The notes under the pieces are model-generated. The model saw only the letters and a list, made by a program, of their open reading frames with translations. It ran no database searches and was not told the origin of the DNA. A stretch of 64,000 nucleotides of DNA from Cellulomonas aerilata. GTDB taxonomy: Bacteria > Actinomycetota > Actinomycetes > Actinomycetales > Cellulomonadaceae. Positions 18,178-27,231 of this stretch are shown in pieces (position 1 is the first letter of the stretch; every line of letters starts with the position of its first letter). The position numbers and the translations under genes were made by a program. Where the stretch lies: the NCBI RefSeq assembly GCF_007991755.1, contig NZ_BJYY01000013.1:124001-188000 (forward strand), given 5' to 3'.

Positions 18178-18206
18178 GGCCGGTCGCCCCCGTGGCGACC
18201 GGCCGA
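18178..18206. terminator. Hairpin terminator between convergent genes
   Basis: A 12-bp stem (GGCCGGTCGCC with GGCGACCGGCC plus one flanking pair) with a 5-nt loop, 28 nt after the binding-protein stop and 28 nt from the stop of the convergent oxidoreductase gene. Confidence 0.7.
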
Positions 18207-18234
18207 CGTGCGTCCGGGCCCGTCCGGGCCGGCG

Positions 18235-19716
18235 CTACAGCCCGTACCCCTCCAGCAGCCGCAGCCACACCTCGCTGACCGTGGGGTACGCGGGGACCGC
18301 GTGCCACAGCCGCGACAGCGGCACCTGCCCGACGACGGCGATCGTCGCCGAGTGCAGCATCTCGGCGACGTCCGGCCCGACGAACGTGGCGCCGAGGACG
18401 ACCTCCCGCTCGGTGTCCACGACGATCGCGGCGGTGCCCTGGTAGCCGTCCGCCGCGATCGCCGCGCCGGCGACCGAGCCGATGTCGTAGCGGACCACCC
18501 GCACCGGGTACCCGGCGTCGCGCGCCGCGTCCTCGGTGAGCCCGACGGTGGCGACCTCGGGACGGGTGAAGACCACCTGCGGGACCGCCTCGTGGTCTGC
18601 CGTCGCGCGGTAGCGGGACCACGGCTCGGCGGCCTCGACCGGGCCGCCCCAGTGCTCGCCGCCGCCGTCCGCGGAGAAGCGCGCGGCGACGACGTCGCCG
18701 GCGACGCGCGCGTCGTACTTCCCCTGGTGAGTGGTGGCGACCCGGCCGGTCACGTCGCCGGCCGCGTACAGCCACCCGCCGTCGACGGCCGTGACCTGCA
18801 TGCGGTCGTCCACCTCGAGCCGTGAGCCCGGCTCCAGCCCGACGGCATCCAGCCCGAGGTCCGCGGTCCGCGGCCGTCGTCCGGTGGCGACGAGCACCTC
18901 GTCCGCCACGACGACGTCGCCGGTGGACAGGTGCAGGCGGACGCCGGACGCGTCGCGCTCCACCCGCTCCACCTGCACGCCCAGCCGCAGGTCCGCGCCG
19001 GCATCCACGAGCGCCGAGGTCACCGCCTCGCCGACGAACGGCTCGAGGCCCGCCAGCAGTCGGGCGCCGCGCACCAGGACCGTCACCCGGCTGCCCAGGT
19101 CGGTGTAGGCCGTCGCCATCTCCGCCGCCACGACCCCGCCGCCGATGATCGCCAGCGATCCCGGGACCCGGTCCGCGGACGTCGCCTCACGGCTCGTCCA
19201 GGGCCGGGCGGTCGCCAGGCCGGGCAGGTCGGGCAGCACCGGCTCGCTCCCCGTGGCCACGACGACGGCGTGCCGGGCGACGACGGTGGTGGCGGCGCCC
19301 GTCCCGGCGTCACGCACCTCGAGCCGGCGCGGTCCGGTGAACCGGGCCGCACCCCGCAGGAGCTCGATGCCGGCACCGTCGAGCCACTTGACCTGCCCGC
19401 TGTCGTCCCAGTCCGCCGCCATGGTGTCCCGGCGAGCGAGCACCGCGCGGGCCGCGACGCCGCCCGTCACGGCCTCCGCCGCCCCCGGCACTGCTCGGGC
19501 CGCGGCCAGCACGGACCCCGAGCGCAGCAGGGCCTTGGACGGCATGCAGGCCCAGTAGGAGCACTCACCGCCGACGAGCTCGCTCTCGACGACGGCGACG
19601 GACAAGCCCCGCCGGCCGGCGCGGTCCGCCACGTTCTCGCCGACGGCGCCGGCCCCCAGGACCACCACGTCGAAGGTCTGCTCGCTCGGGTCGTGCTCGG
19701 GCTCGGTCTGCGTCAT
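18235..19716 (-). CDS. FAD-dependent pyridine nucleotide-disulfide oxidoreductase
   Basis: Flavoprotein of the dihydrolipoamide dehydrogenase/mercuric reductase family, 493 aa from the ATG at 19716. It has the FAD-binding VVLGAGAVGENVADRAG, the redox-active CX4C motif in GGECSYWACMPSKALLR, the NAD(P)-binding IIGGGVVAAEMAT, the second FAD motif LYAAGDVTG, and the dimer-interface end HAVPAYPTVSEVW with the catalytic His and Glu. There is no N-terminal heavy-metal domain and no C-terminal vicinal Cys pair, so mercuric reductase is unlikely. No 2-oxo acid dehydrogenase genes are nearby, so it is probably not the pdh/odh E3 subunit. Its disulfide substrate is unknown. Confidence 0.88.
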   Translation of the reverse strand: MTQTEPEHDPSEQTFDVVVLGAGAVGENVADRAGRRGLSVAVVESELVGGECSYWACMPSKALLRSGSVLAAARAVPGAAEAVTGGVAARAVLARRDTMAADWDDSGQVKWLDGAGIELLRGAARFTGPRRLEVRDAGTGAATTVVARHAVVVATGSEPVLPDLPGLATARPWTSREATSADRVPGSLAIIGGGVVAAEMATAYTDLGSRVTVLVRGARLLAGLEPFVGEAVTSALVDAGADLRLGVQVERVERDASGVRLHLSTGDVVVADEVLVATGRRPRTADLGLDAVGLEPGSRLEVDDRMQVTAVDGGWLYAAGDVTGRVATTHQGKYDARVAGDVVAARFSADGGGEHWGGPVEAAEPWSRYRATADHEAVPQVVFTRPEVATVGLTEDAARDAGYPVRVVRYDIGSVAGAAIAADGYQGTAAIVVDTEREVVLGATFVGPDVAEMLHSATIAVVGQVPLSRLWHAVPAYPTVSEVWLRLLEGYGL

Positions 19717-19947
19717 GGCTGTCCCCTCGGGTGCGGGATCCGGTGTCGGGCGGGATCCTGGGCGTGCGGCCCATGCTCCACCGGCCCGCACGTGCGCGCC
19801 AAGGACGCGGCCCGACCCGGCGGATGTTCACGCGTCCGACCACGCGGCGAAACCACCAGGTCGTACACCACATGGACAGTGGCCGTCACGGGTGAAAGTG
19901 CGGTCCACTGGTCCCGGCCCCTGTCGGCCGGGAAGAGGGAGGGTGTC

Positions 19948-20274
19948 GTGGCCGAGTACATCTGCGTCGACGGACCGCTGGAGGGCCGGCTGTTCCGCTG
20001 GCGCAAGGCGCCGCGCACGGGCGAGCCGCTGACGGTCGCCGTCGTCGACGTCGACCACGCCGTCCTCGAGGTCGACTACCGCGTGACCGCCACCGAGGAG
20101 GCGGGCTCGGGACGCCTGGAGTTCGTCGGCGCCCGTGACGCCCACGGGCACGGCACGACATCGCTGCTGTCGCGGGTCCGCCGGGTCCGCGGCCGGGTCG
20201 CGGACGCCCCCGGCCGCACGGCCCGCGCCGCGAGCGACCGCCTCCGCCGCGGGCACGCCGCCCTGCGCCACTGA
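19948..20274 (+). CDS. Conserved-looking small protein of unknown function
   Basis: A 108-aa protein from the GTG at 19948, which has a good Shine-Dalgarno sequence (GGGAGGG) just upstream. The first 70 residues alternate hydrophobic and charged positions (YICVDGPLEGRLFRWRKAP, VAVVDVDHAVLEVDYRVTA), suggesting a small beta-rich domain. The last 35 are an Arg/Ala-rich helix ending RRGHAALRH. There are no Cys residues beyond Cys6, no signal peptide and no membrane helix. No family is recognised. It is divergent from the flavoprotein gene. Confidence 0.6.
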   Translation: MAEYICVDGPLEGRLFRWRKAPRTGEPLTVAVVDVDHAVLEVDYRVTATEEAGSGRLEFVGARDAHGHGTTSLLSRVRRVRGRVADAPGRTARAASDRLRRGHAALRH

Positions 20275-20819
20275 CGACTCCCGGGGCGCACCCAGCACGC
20301 CCCCCCACGTCACCGCACCCGCGTCGTCGGCGCGGCCGGATGCCCCGCGTCACCCCGTGGTCACCTGCGGTTCACCCGGGCCCGCTACCGTGCGGCGCGC
20401 GCCGTCCGGCGTGCCAACGGGTCGAGGGGGTCGGTGTGGTCGTCCTCGTCCCCCCGCCGATGCCGGCGACGGGCGGCGGGACCCGACCCGGCCGACCTGC
20501 GCCGGTCGTTGCCCGGGGACGCCGGCAGGCCGACCCGGTGACCCACCCGCTCACGGGACTCCGGGTGACCCGGCTGCCGAGCGGCGCGGTCGCGACGTCC
20601 GCGCCCGCGCCTCGACCTCGTCGCGTGGACCTCGCGTGCCCACCCGCCGTGCCCACCCGCCGTCTCCACCCGCCGTGCCCACCCGCCAGCGCAGGCGCGG
20701 GACGTGGGAGCGGGGAACCATGAGCCGTCGGCGCGACGGACGGGTCGGGCCGGCGGCCGGTGCACGGCGCGCGCCCCTGCCCACCCCCTCCTCGACCCGC
20801 AGAAGAACCAGGGAGCTCC
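20275..20819. other. Gene-free stretch upstream of ppk2
   Basis: No convincing gene is seen in 545 nt; the open frames here are Pro/Arg/Ala low-complexity. The stretch holds a 13-bp tandem repeat (20639-20690) and presumably the promoter and leader of the ppk2 operon, whose elements I cannot identify. Confidence 0.5.
20639..20690. repeat. Four tandem 13-bp units
   Basis: Four adjoining copies of CCCACCCGCCGTG, the last degenerate at its end, lie about 130 nt upstream of the ppk2 start. They could be a slippage tract or protein-binding iterons; nothing more can be said. Confidence 0.7.
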
Positions 20820-21875
20820 ATGAACGGCAACGGTGAGAGCGGGACGGTCGGCACACGCGCGCCCGCGGCGACGACGTCGGCCGGGTCGGACGGACCAGGC
20901 GCGTCGACGTTGATCACCGAGATGTCCCGGGCCGCGGGGTCGGCGCTGGCCGGCGCGGTGCAGAGCGACCTGCCCGAGGACCTGCGCCGCGCCCTGTCGC
21001 GGTTCCGGGTGGAGATCGACGACGAGGGCGAGCCGGTGCTGCTGCGCCCGGACGGCACCGTCGTCGACACCTGGCGCGAGGGCTACCCCTACCCCGAGCG
21101 GATGACCCGCCGGGAGTACGACGTCGCCAAGCGGGCGCTGCAGATCGAGCTGCTCAAGCTGCAGAGCTGGATCAAGGCCAGCGGCGGCAAGCTGGTGGTC
21201 GTCTTCGAGGGCCGGGACGCCGCCGGCAAGGGCGGCACGATCAAGCGGTTCACCGAGCACCTCAACCCCCGCGGTGCCCGGACCGTCGCGCTGGAGAAGC
21301 CCTCCGAGCGCGAGAGCAGCCAGTGGTACTTCCAGCGCTACATCTCCCACCTGCCCGCGGCCGGCGAGATGGTCCTGTTCGACCGCTCCTGGTACAACCG
21401 GGCCGGCGTGGAGCGCGTCATGGGCTTCTCGACCCAGGAGCAGTACCGGGAGTTCATGCGCCAGGCGCCCAAGCTCGAGCGGATGTTCGTCGACTCCGGC
21501 ATCCACCTGGTCAAGTTCTGGTTCTCGGTCTCGCACGCCGAGCAGCGCACCCGGTTCCTCATCCGGCAGATCGACCCCGTGCGCCAGTGGAAGCTGTCCC
21601 CCATGGACCTGGAGTCCCTGGACCGGTGGGACGCCTACACCGCGGCCAAGGAGGAGATGTTCGCCCGGACGGACACCGACCACGCCCCGTGGACCGTGGT
21701 GAAGAGCAACGACAAGAAGCGCGCGCGCCTGGAGGCCATGCGGCACGTGCTGGACCGCTTCGACTACGAGGGCAAGAACCCCACGGTCGTCGGCACCCCC
21801 GACCCGCTGATCGTCGGCCGGGGACGGGACCTCGTCGAGACCGACGAGACCGGCTCGGAGTCGCGGGGTTGGTGA
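20820..21875 (+). CDS. ppk2: Polyphosphate kinase 2
   Basis: PPK2-family kinase, 351 aa, which transfers phosphate between inorganic polyphosphate and nucleoside (di)phosphates in the cytoplasm. After a disordered Gly/Ala/Ser-rich 45 residues, the core carries Walker A GRDAAGKGG at 131-139, the lid region ARTVALEKPSERESSQWYFQR, Walker B LFDRSWYNRAGVERVMGF and the basic end of the core DPVRQWKLSPMD. The ATG at 20820 was chosen; upstream codons are low-complexity. Its stop overlaps the GTG of the NRPS gene (GTGA at 21872-21875), so kinase and NRPS are translated together. Whether it favours ADP or GDP, or making or using polyphosphate, cannot be read from motifs alone. Confidence 0.93.
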   Translation: MNGNGESGTVGTRAPAATTSAGSDGPGASTLITEMSRAAGSALAGAVQSDLPEDLRRALSRFRVEIDDEGEPVLLRPDGTVVDTWREGYPYPERMTRREYDVAKRALQIELLKLQSWIKASGGKLVVVFEGRDAAGKGGTIKRFTEHLNPRGARTVALEKPSERESSQWYFQRYISHLPAAGEMVLFDRSWYNRAGVERVMGFSTQEQYREFMRQAPKLERMFVDSGIHLVKFWFSVSHAEQRTRFLIRQIDPVRQWKLSPMDLESLDRWDAYTAAKEEMFARTDTDHAPWTVVKSNDKKRARLEAMRHVLDRFDYEGKNPTVVGTPDPLIVGRGRDLVETDETGSESRGW

Positions 21876-24800
21876 CGTCGCGCGGTGACCGGCACGCAGG
21901 CCTGCCGTCCTCGACGGCGTCGCCGCTGCGCGCCGGTGACCGGGCGGCCGCACCCAGAACCCTGGTCGACCTGTTCGCGGCCACGGTCGCCCGTCACCCG
22001 GACGTCCCGGCGATCGACGACGGCGACGAGGTCCTGACGTACGCGGCGCTGGCGGACGCCGTCGCGGTCCGGGCCGGGCGGCTCGCCGCGGTGGGCGTCG
22101 GCCCCGGGGACCGGGTGGGGGTGCGTGCGTCGTCCGGCACCGTGGGCCTGTACGTGTCGGTCCTCGCCGTCCTGCACGCCGGTGCGGCGTACGTCCCGGT
22201 GGACGCGGACGACCCCGAGGAGCGGGCGCAGCGGGTGTTCGCCGACGCAGGGGTCGCCGCCGTCCTCGGTGACGGACCGGACCCGCTGGGTCCCGACGGC
22301 GGCGCGCTCGCGGTGCGCGACGCCGTGGCCTCCCCCCGTGCGCCCGGGCTCGGGGACGACGCGTGGATCATCTTCACCTCCGGCTCCACCGGGCGCCCCA
22401 AGGGCGTGGCGGTCACCCACCGCAGCGCGGCGGCGTTCGTCGACGCCGAGGCCGAGCTGTTCCTGCGTGACGCCCCGATCGGTCCCGGTGACCGGGTGCT
22501 GGCGGGGCTGTCCGTGGCGTTCGACGCGTCCTGCGAGGAGATGTGGCTGGCCTGGCGCCACGGGGCGACGCTGCTCCCCGCGCCCCGGGCGCTGGTGCGG
22601 GCCGGGACCGAGCTGGGCCCGTGGCTCGTGGACCGCGACGTCACCGTGGTCTCGACCGTCCCCACGCTGGCCGGGATGTGGCCCGCCGACGCGCTCGACG
22701 CCGTGCGCCTGCTCGTCTTCGGCGGCGAGGCCGTGCCACCCGAGCTCGCGTCCCGGCTGTGGGCGCCCGGCCGCGAGCTGTGGAACACCTACGGGCCGAC
22801 CGAGGCGACGGTGGTCGCGTGCGCCGCGCTGCTGCGTCCGGACGAGCCGGTCCGGATCGGGCTCCCGCTGGCCGGCTGGGACCTGGCCGTCGTCGACCCG
22901 CAGGGCGACGAGGTGCCCGACGGCGCCACCGGCGAGCTCGTGATCGCCGGCGCCGGGGTGGCGCGCTACCTGGACCCGGTGCTGGACGCGGCCCGGTTCG
23001 GCCCGCTGGGGTCGCTCGGGTGGGACCGGGCCTACCGCACCGGCGACCTGGTCGTGCGGGACCCCGCCGGCCTGCTCTTCGTGGGCCGCGCCGACGACCA
23101 GGTGAAGGTCAACGGTCACCGCATCGAGCTCGCGGAGGTCGACACCGCCATGCAGGCCCTGCCCGGGGTCGCCGCGGCGGCGGCCGCCGTGCGGCGCTCG
23201 GCCGCGGGGGGCACCGTGCTGGTGGGCTACCTGACGCCGCACCACGGGCAGACCCTGGACGTGCACGGGCTGCTGCCCGTCCTGCGCGAGACCCTGCCCG
23301 GCTCGATGGTGCCGGTCCTGGCCGTCGTCGACCACATCCCGACGCGCACCTCGGGGAAGGTCGACCGGGACGCGCTGCCCTGGCCGCTGCCGGACGCCGA
23401 CCTGCCGGACTCGACACCGCTGACCGGGCTGGCGGGCTGGGTCGGGGCCCAGTGGGCCGCGGTGATCGGCACCCGCCCCCAGCACGAGGACGACGACTTC
23501 TTCTCCTACGGCGGCAGCTCGCTCACCGCCGCGCAGCTCGTCTCGGCGCTGCGCTCGCGGTACCCGGAGGTCACGGTCGCCGAGGTGTACGCGCACCCGG
23601 CGGTGGGTGACCTCGCGCGGCACCTGGTCCGGCGGTGGCCGGACCGCGACGGACCGGCCGACGGGACCGGCGCCGCCCGTCCACCCGTGTCACCGGTCGG
23701 CCGGGCCGCCCAGGCGGTGCAGCTGCTGGCCCTGCTCCCGCTGCGCGGTCTGGTCGCGCTGCGCTGGCTGACGGTGCTGGCCGCCGTGAACCTGCTGCTG
23801 GACCGGGTGGGCGACGTCGCGTGGGCCGTGGCCGTCCCGTGGGGGTGGGTCGCGCTCGGCTGGCTGGTGACGGTGAGCCCGCTCGGGCGGCTCGGGGTGA
23901 GTGCGCTCGGTGCCCGCCTGCTGCTCGCCGGGGTGCGCCCGGGCACGTACCCGCGCGGCGGGCCCGTGCACCTGCGCCTGTGGGCCGCGGAACGACTCGT
24001 CGAGGGCTTCGGTGCCGTCACCCCGGCGAGCGCGCCGTGGGTGAGCCTGTACGCCCGGGCGCTCGGGGCCTCGATCGGCCGCGACGTCGACCTGCACTCG
24101 GTCCCGCCCGTCACCGGCCTCCTCACGCTGGGCGACGGCTGCGCGATCGAGCCGGAGGTCGACCTGTCCGGCCACTGGGTCGACGGGGACGTCCTGCACG
24201 TCGGCCGGGTCGAGGTGGGCGCCGGAGCGACGGTCGGCGCGCGCAGCGTCCTGCTGCCGGGTGCGCGGGTGCGTGCCGGGACGGACGTGGCCGCGGGATC
24301 GGCCGTCCACGGCGTCACGGGCAGGGACGAGTACTGGTCGGGGTCCCCCGCGACCCGCCGGCACGAGGCCCGGCACCCGTGGCCGGCGGCGCGCCCACCG
24401 GTCCGGCGCGGGTGGGCCTGGACCGTGGTCTACGGCGTCGCCGGGGCGGGCGTCGGCGCGGTCCCCGTGGTGGCGGCGCTCGCGGCGCTGGCCGTGCTGG
24501 TCGGCGTGCTCGCCGACGCGCCGTCGCTGGGCTCCGCCGTCGCGCCCGCGCTGGGAGCCACCCTGCTGGCGGTCCCGGTCGGCTACCTCACGTACGCCGC
24601 GCTCGTCGTGCTCGGCGTGCGGGGGCTCGGCGGCTCGCTGCCGGAGGGGTACCACCCCGTCCGGTCCGCCGCGGGGGTGCGGGCCTGGACCGTCGAGCGG
24701 CTCATGGACGCGGCGCGCACGTGCCTGTTCCCGCTGTACTCCTCCAGCGCCACACCCGCGTGGCTGCGTCTGCTGGGCGCGCAGGTCGGTCGGGGGACCG

Positions 24801-25813
24801 AGATCTCGACCGTGGTCGGCATCCCGACGATGATGCGGATCCGCGACGGCGCGTTCCTCGCCGACGACACCATGGTCGCCGCCTACGAGCTGGGCGGCGG
24901 GTGGCTGCGGGTGGCGTCCGCCAAGGTGGGTCGGCGCGCCTTCCTCGGCAACTCCGGCATGACCGCCCCCGGCCGCACCGTCCCGAAGAACGGCCTCGTG
25001 GCCGTGCTCTCCGCGGCGCCGGACCGGGCCCGGTCGGGCTCCAGCTACATCGGCAGCCCCCCCGTGCTCCTGGCCCGGTCGGCCACCGTCGACGACGGCG
25101 AGCGGACCTACGAGTCGACGCCCGCCCTGCGGCGCGCCCGTGCGGCCGTCGAGGCGTGCCGGGTGGTCCCCGTGCTGGTCCTGGGCCTGCTGTGGGTCGG
25201 CACCGCCCTGGCCCTGCAGTGGCTGGTGACCGTGGGCGGCTGGGGCCTGGCCGTCGTCGGCGGCGGCGTGGTCCTGCTGGCGACGGGCGTGGTCGGTGCC
25301 GTGGTCACCATCGCGGCGAAGTGGCTGCTGATCGGCCGGTTCACGGCGGGCGAGCACCCCCTGTGGAGCTCGTTCGTCTGGCGCAGCGAGCTCGCCGACA
25401 CCTTCGTCGAGGTGGTCGCCGCCCCGCTGTTCGCCGACGCGGTGAACGGTAGTGTCGCGCTGGTGTGGTGGCTGCGGGGGCTCGGTGCACGCCTCGGTCG
25501 CGGGGTGTGGTGCCAGACGTACTGGCTGCCGGAGGCGGACCTGGTCCACCTCGGCGACGGCGCCACCGTCGGTCCCGGCTGCGTCGTCCAGACGCACCTG
25601 TTCCACGACCGGGTGATGGCCCTGGACACCGTCACGGTCGGGGCCGGCGCGACCCTGGGGCCGCACGGCGTGATCCTGCCCGCGGCGGTGCTGGACGACG
25701 GCGCCACGGTCGGCCCCGCGTCCCTCGTGCTGCGCGGGGAGACGGTCCCCGCCGGCTCGCGCTGGGTGGGCAACCCGATCGCCCCGTGGCGCGACGCCGG
25801 GGCGGCCGCGTGA
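21872..25813 (+). CDS. Pls/PosA-type non-ribosomal peptide synthetase
   Basis: Single-module membrane NRPS, 1313 aa, of the type that makes amino-acid homopolymers such as epsilon-poly-lysine. Order of parts: adenylation domain at about 30-515, with IFTSGSTGRPKG, FDASCEEMW, NTYGPTEATV, YRTGDL and the Lys-containing TSGKVDRDALP; peptidyl carrier with the phosphopantetheine site at Ser550 in YGGSSL; then three repeats of membrane helices followed by left-handed beta-helix-like (hexapeptide) domains at about 733-813, 970-1048 and 1203-1295. These three soluble domains replace the usual condensation and thioesterase domains. Asp in FDAS is the residue that binds the substrate amino group. The monomer cannot be safely predicted. 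GTGA overlaps on both sides couple it to ppk2 and the peptidase gene. Confidence 0.92.
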   Translation: MTSRGDRHAGLPSSTASPLRAGDRAAAPRTLVDLFAATVARHPDVPAIDDGDEVLTYAALADAVAVRAGRLAAVGVGPGDRVGVRASSGTVGLYVSVLAVLHAGAAYVPVDADDPEERAQRVFADAGVAAVLGDGPDPLGPDGGALAVRDAVASPRAPGLGDDAWIIFTSGSTGRPKGVAVTHRSAAAFVDAEAELFLRDAPIGPGDRVLAGLSVAFDASCEEMWLAWRHGATLLPAPRALVRAGTELGPWLVDRDVTVVSTVPTLAGMWPADALDAVRLLVFGGEAVPPELASRLWAPGRELWNTYGPTEATVVACAALLRPDEPVRIGLPLAGWDLAVVDPQGDEVPDGATGELVIAGAGVARYLDPVLDAARFGPLGSLGWDRAYRTGDLVVRDPAGLLFVGRADDQVKVNGHRIELAEVDTAMQALPGVAAAAAAVRRSAAGGTVLVGYLTPHHGQTLDVHGLLPVLRETLPGSMVPVLAVVDHIPTRTSGKVDRDALPWPLPDADLPDSTPLTGLAGWVGAQWAAVIGTRPQHEDDDFFSYGGSSLTAAQLVSALRSRYPEVTVAEVYAHPAVGDLARHLVRRWPDRDGPADGTGAARPPVSPVGRAAQAVQLLALLPLRGLVALRWLTVLAAVNLLLDRVGDVAWAVAVPWGWVALGWLVTVSPLGRLGVSALGARLLLAGVRPGTYPRGGPVHLRLWAAERLVEGFGAVTPASAPWVSLYARALGASIGRDVDLHSVPPVTGLLTLGDGCAIEPEVDLSGHWVDGDVLHVGRVEVGAGATVGARSVLLPGARVRAGTDVAAGSAVHGVTGRDEYWSGSPATRRHEARHPWPAARPPVRRGWAWTVVYGVAGAGVGAVPVVAALAALAVLVGVLADAPSLGSAVAPALGATLLAVPVGYLTYAALVVLGVRGLGGSLPEGYHPVRSAAGVRAWTVERLMDAARTCLFPLYSSSATPAWLRLLGAQVGRGTEISTVVGIPTMMRIRDGAFLADDTMVAAYELGGGWLRVASAKVGRRAFLGNSGMTAPGRTVPKNGLVAVLSAAPDRARSGSSYIGSPPVLLARSATVDDGERTYESTPALRRARAAVEACRVVPVLVLGLLWVGTALALQWLVTVGGWGLAVVGGGVVLLATGVVGAVVTIAAKWLLIGRFTAGEHPLWSSFVWRSELADTFVEVVAAPLFADAVNGSVALVWWLRGLGARLGRGVWCQTYWLPEADLVHLGDGATVGPGCVVQTHLFHDRVMALDTVTVGAGATLGPHGVILPAAVLDDGATVGPASLVLRGETVPAGSRWVGNPIAPWRDAGAAA

Positions 25814-27231
25814 GGGCGACGCCCGGCCTCGGCGGGCCCCGGCCCGACCCGTACGCCTTCGGTCACGGCGACCCGCGGTTCCACGTCGAGCACTACGACC
25901 TCGAGCTCGACTACCGGGTGCGCACCAACCGCCTGAGCGGGACCGCCCACCTGCGGGTGCGGACCCTGGAGCCCCTGTCCGAGCTCCGGCTGGACCTCAG
26001 CGGGCTGTCCGTCCACGGCGTCCTGGTGGACGGTGCGCCGCCCGCCCGGTACCGGCACCGCGGCGGCACGCTGACGGTCCGGCTGGCCGACCCGGCACCG
26101 GCGCAGACGGTGCTCGGGGTGCACGTCACGTACGCCGGCGCACCGCGTCCGGTGGCGAGCCCGTGGGGCGAGGTGGGGTGGGAGGAGCTCGAGGACGGCG
26201 TCATCGTGGCCAGCCAGCCCACCGGCGCCCCGTCGTGGTTCCCCTGCAACGACCGCCCGGACGACCGGGCCACCTACCGCACGTCGGTCACGGTGGAGAA
26301 CCCGTACGTCGTCGTCGCCCACGGCACCCCGGTCGCCGCGCGCCCCCGCGCCGGGGCGACGACCTGGGAGTTCGACGAGCCGTACCCGACGTCGACCTAC
26401 CTGGCGACGGTGCAGATCGGGCGGTACGCGGACGTCGTCCTCGTGGACGCGCCCGTGCGGCAGCGGGTACTGGTCCCGCCGCACCTGGTCGCGGGGGCGC
26501 GTCGTCGGCTGGCCCGGCAGCCGCAGATGATGGACGCGTTCGTCGACCTCTTCGGGCCGTACCCCTTCGACGCCTACACGCTGGTCGTCACGCCCGACCC
26601 GCTCGAGATCCCGCTCGAGGCGCAGGGGATGGCGGTCTTCGGCTCCAACCACCTGGGGTCCGGCGCCGACGACGACGCCGGGCGGCTCGTGCCGCACGAG
26701 CTGGCGCACCAGTGGTTCGGCAACTCGGTGTCCGTGGCCGGCTGGCAGCACATCTGGCTGAACGAGGGCTTCGCCTGCTACGCCGAGTGGCTGTGGTCGG
26801 AGGTCTCCGGCGGGCCGACGACCGACGCCCTGGCGAGCGACCACCACGACGCGCTGGCGCGGCTGCCGCAGGACCTGACGCTGGCCGACCCCGGTCCGTC
26901 CGACCTGTTCGACGACCGCGTCTACAAGCGCGGAGCGCTGACGCTGCACGCGTTGCGGCGGACCCTGGGCGACGCGCCGTACCGCGAGCTCGTCCACACC
27001 TGGACGGGCCGTCACCGCGGCGGCACCGTCACCACCGCCGACCTGCGGGCGCTGGCAGCCGAGGTCGCCGGGCGCAGCGGTGGCGAGGCCCAGGTGGCCC
27101 GCGTGGAGGAGCTGCTGACCGACTGGCTGGACCGTCCGGCGCTGCCGCCGCTGCCCGGGCCGGCGCCGTCGCTCCCCCGCCGGCTGCTCGACCACCTGCG
27201 TCACCCGACGAGCAGCCGCGCCCCGTCGTAG
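25810..27231 (+). CDS. M1-family metallopeptidase linked to the Pls NRPS
   Basis: Zinc peptidase of the M1 family, 473 aa from a GTG that overlaps the NRPS stop. The zinc site is intact: HELAHQWFG (His296, Glu297, His300) and Glu319 in WLNEGFACYAEW. It contains only the N-terminal beta domain and catalytic domain and lacks the long C-terminal helical domain of aminopeptidase N. The exopeptidase loop that normally reads GXMEN is replaced by EAQGMAVFG, so the free N-terminus of a substrate may be bound differently. No signal peptide is seen. Position suggests it trims, degrades or gives immunity to the polymer; this is inference. The 3' end overlaps the convergent PPTase gene by 31 nt. Confidence 0.88.
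   Translation: MRATPGLGGPRPDPYAFGHGDPRFHVEHYDLELDYRVRTNRLSGTAHLRVRTLEPLSELRLDLSGLSVHGVLVDGAPPARYRHRGGTLTVRLADPAPAQTVLGVHVTYAGAPRPVASPWGEVGWEELEDGVIVASQPTGAPSWFPCNDRPDDRATYRTSVTVENPYVVVAHGTPVAARPRAGATTWEFDEPYPTSTYLATVQIGRYADVVLVDAPVRQRVLVPPHLVAGARRRLARQPQMMDAFVDLFGPYPFDAYTLVVTPDPLEIPLEAQGMAVFGSNHLGSGADDDAGRLVPHELAHQWFGNSVSVAGWQHIWLNEGFACYAEWLWSEVSGGPTTDALASDHHDALARLPQDLTLADPGPSDLFDDRVYKRGALTLHALRRTLGDAPYRELVHTWTGRHRGGTVTTADLRALAAEVAGRSGGEAQVARVEELLTDWLDRPALPPLPGPAPSLPRRLLDHLRHPTSSRAPS

Noticed and set aside
18235-19716. Mercuric reductase or pyruvate dehydrogenase E3
   Set aside because: It has the family CX4C motif but no C-terminal vicinal cysteines, no metal-binding domain, no mer genes and no 2-oxo acid dehydrogenase genes nearby.
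20639-20690. CRISPR-like repeat
   Set aside because: Units adjoin without spacers, are only 13 bp, and no cas gene is present.
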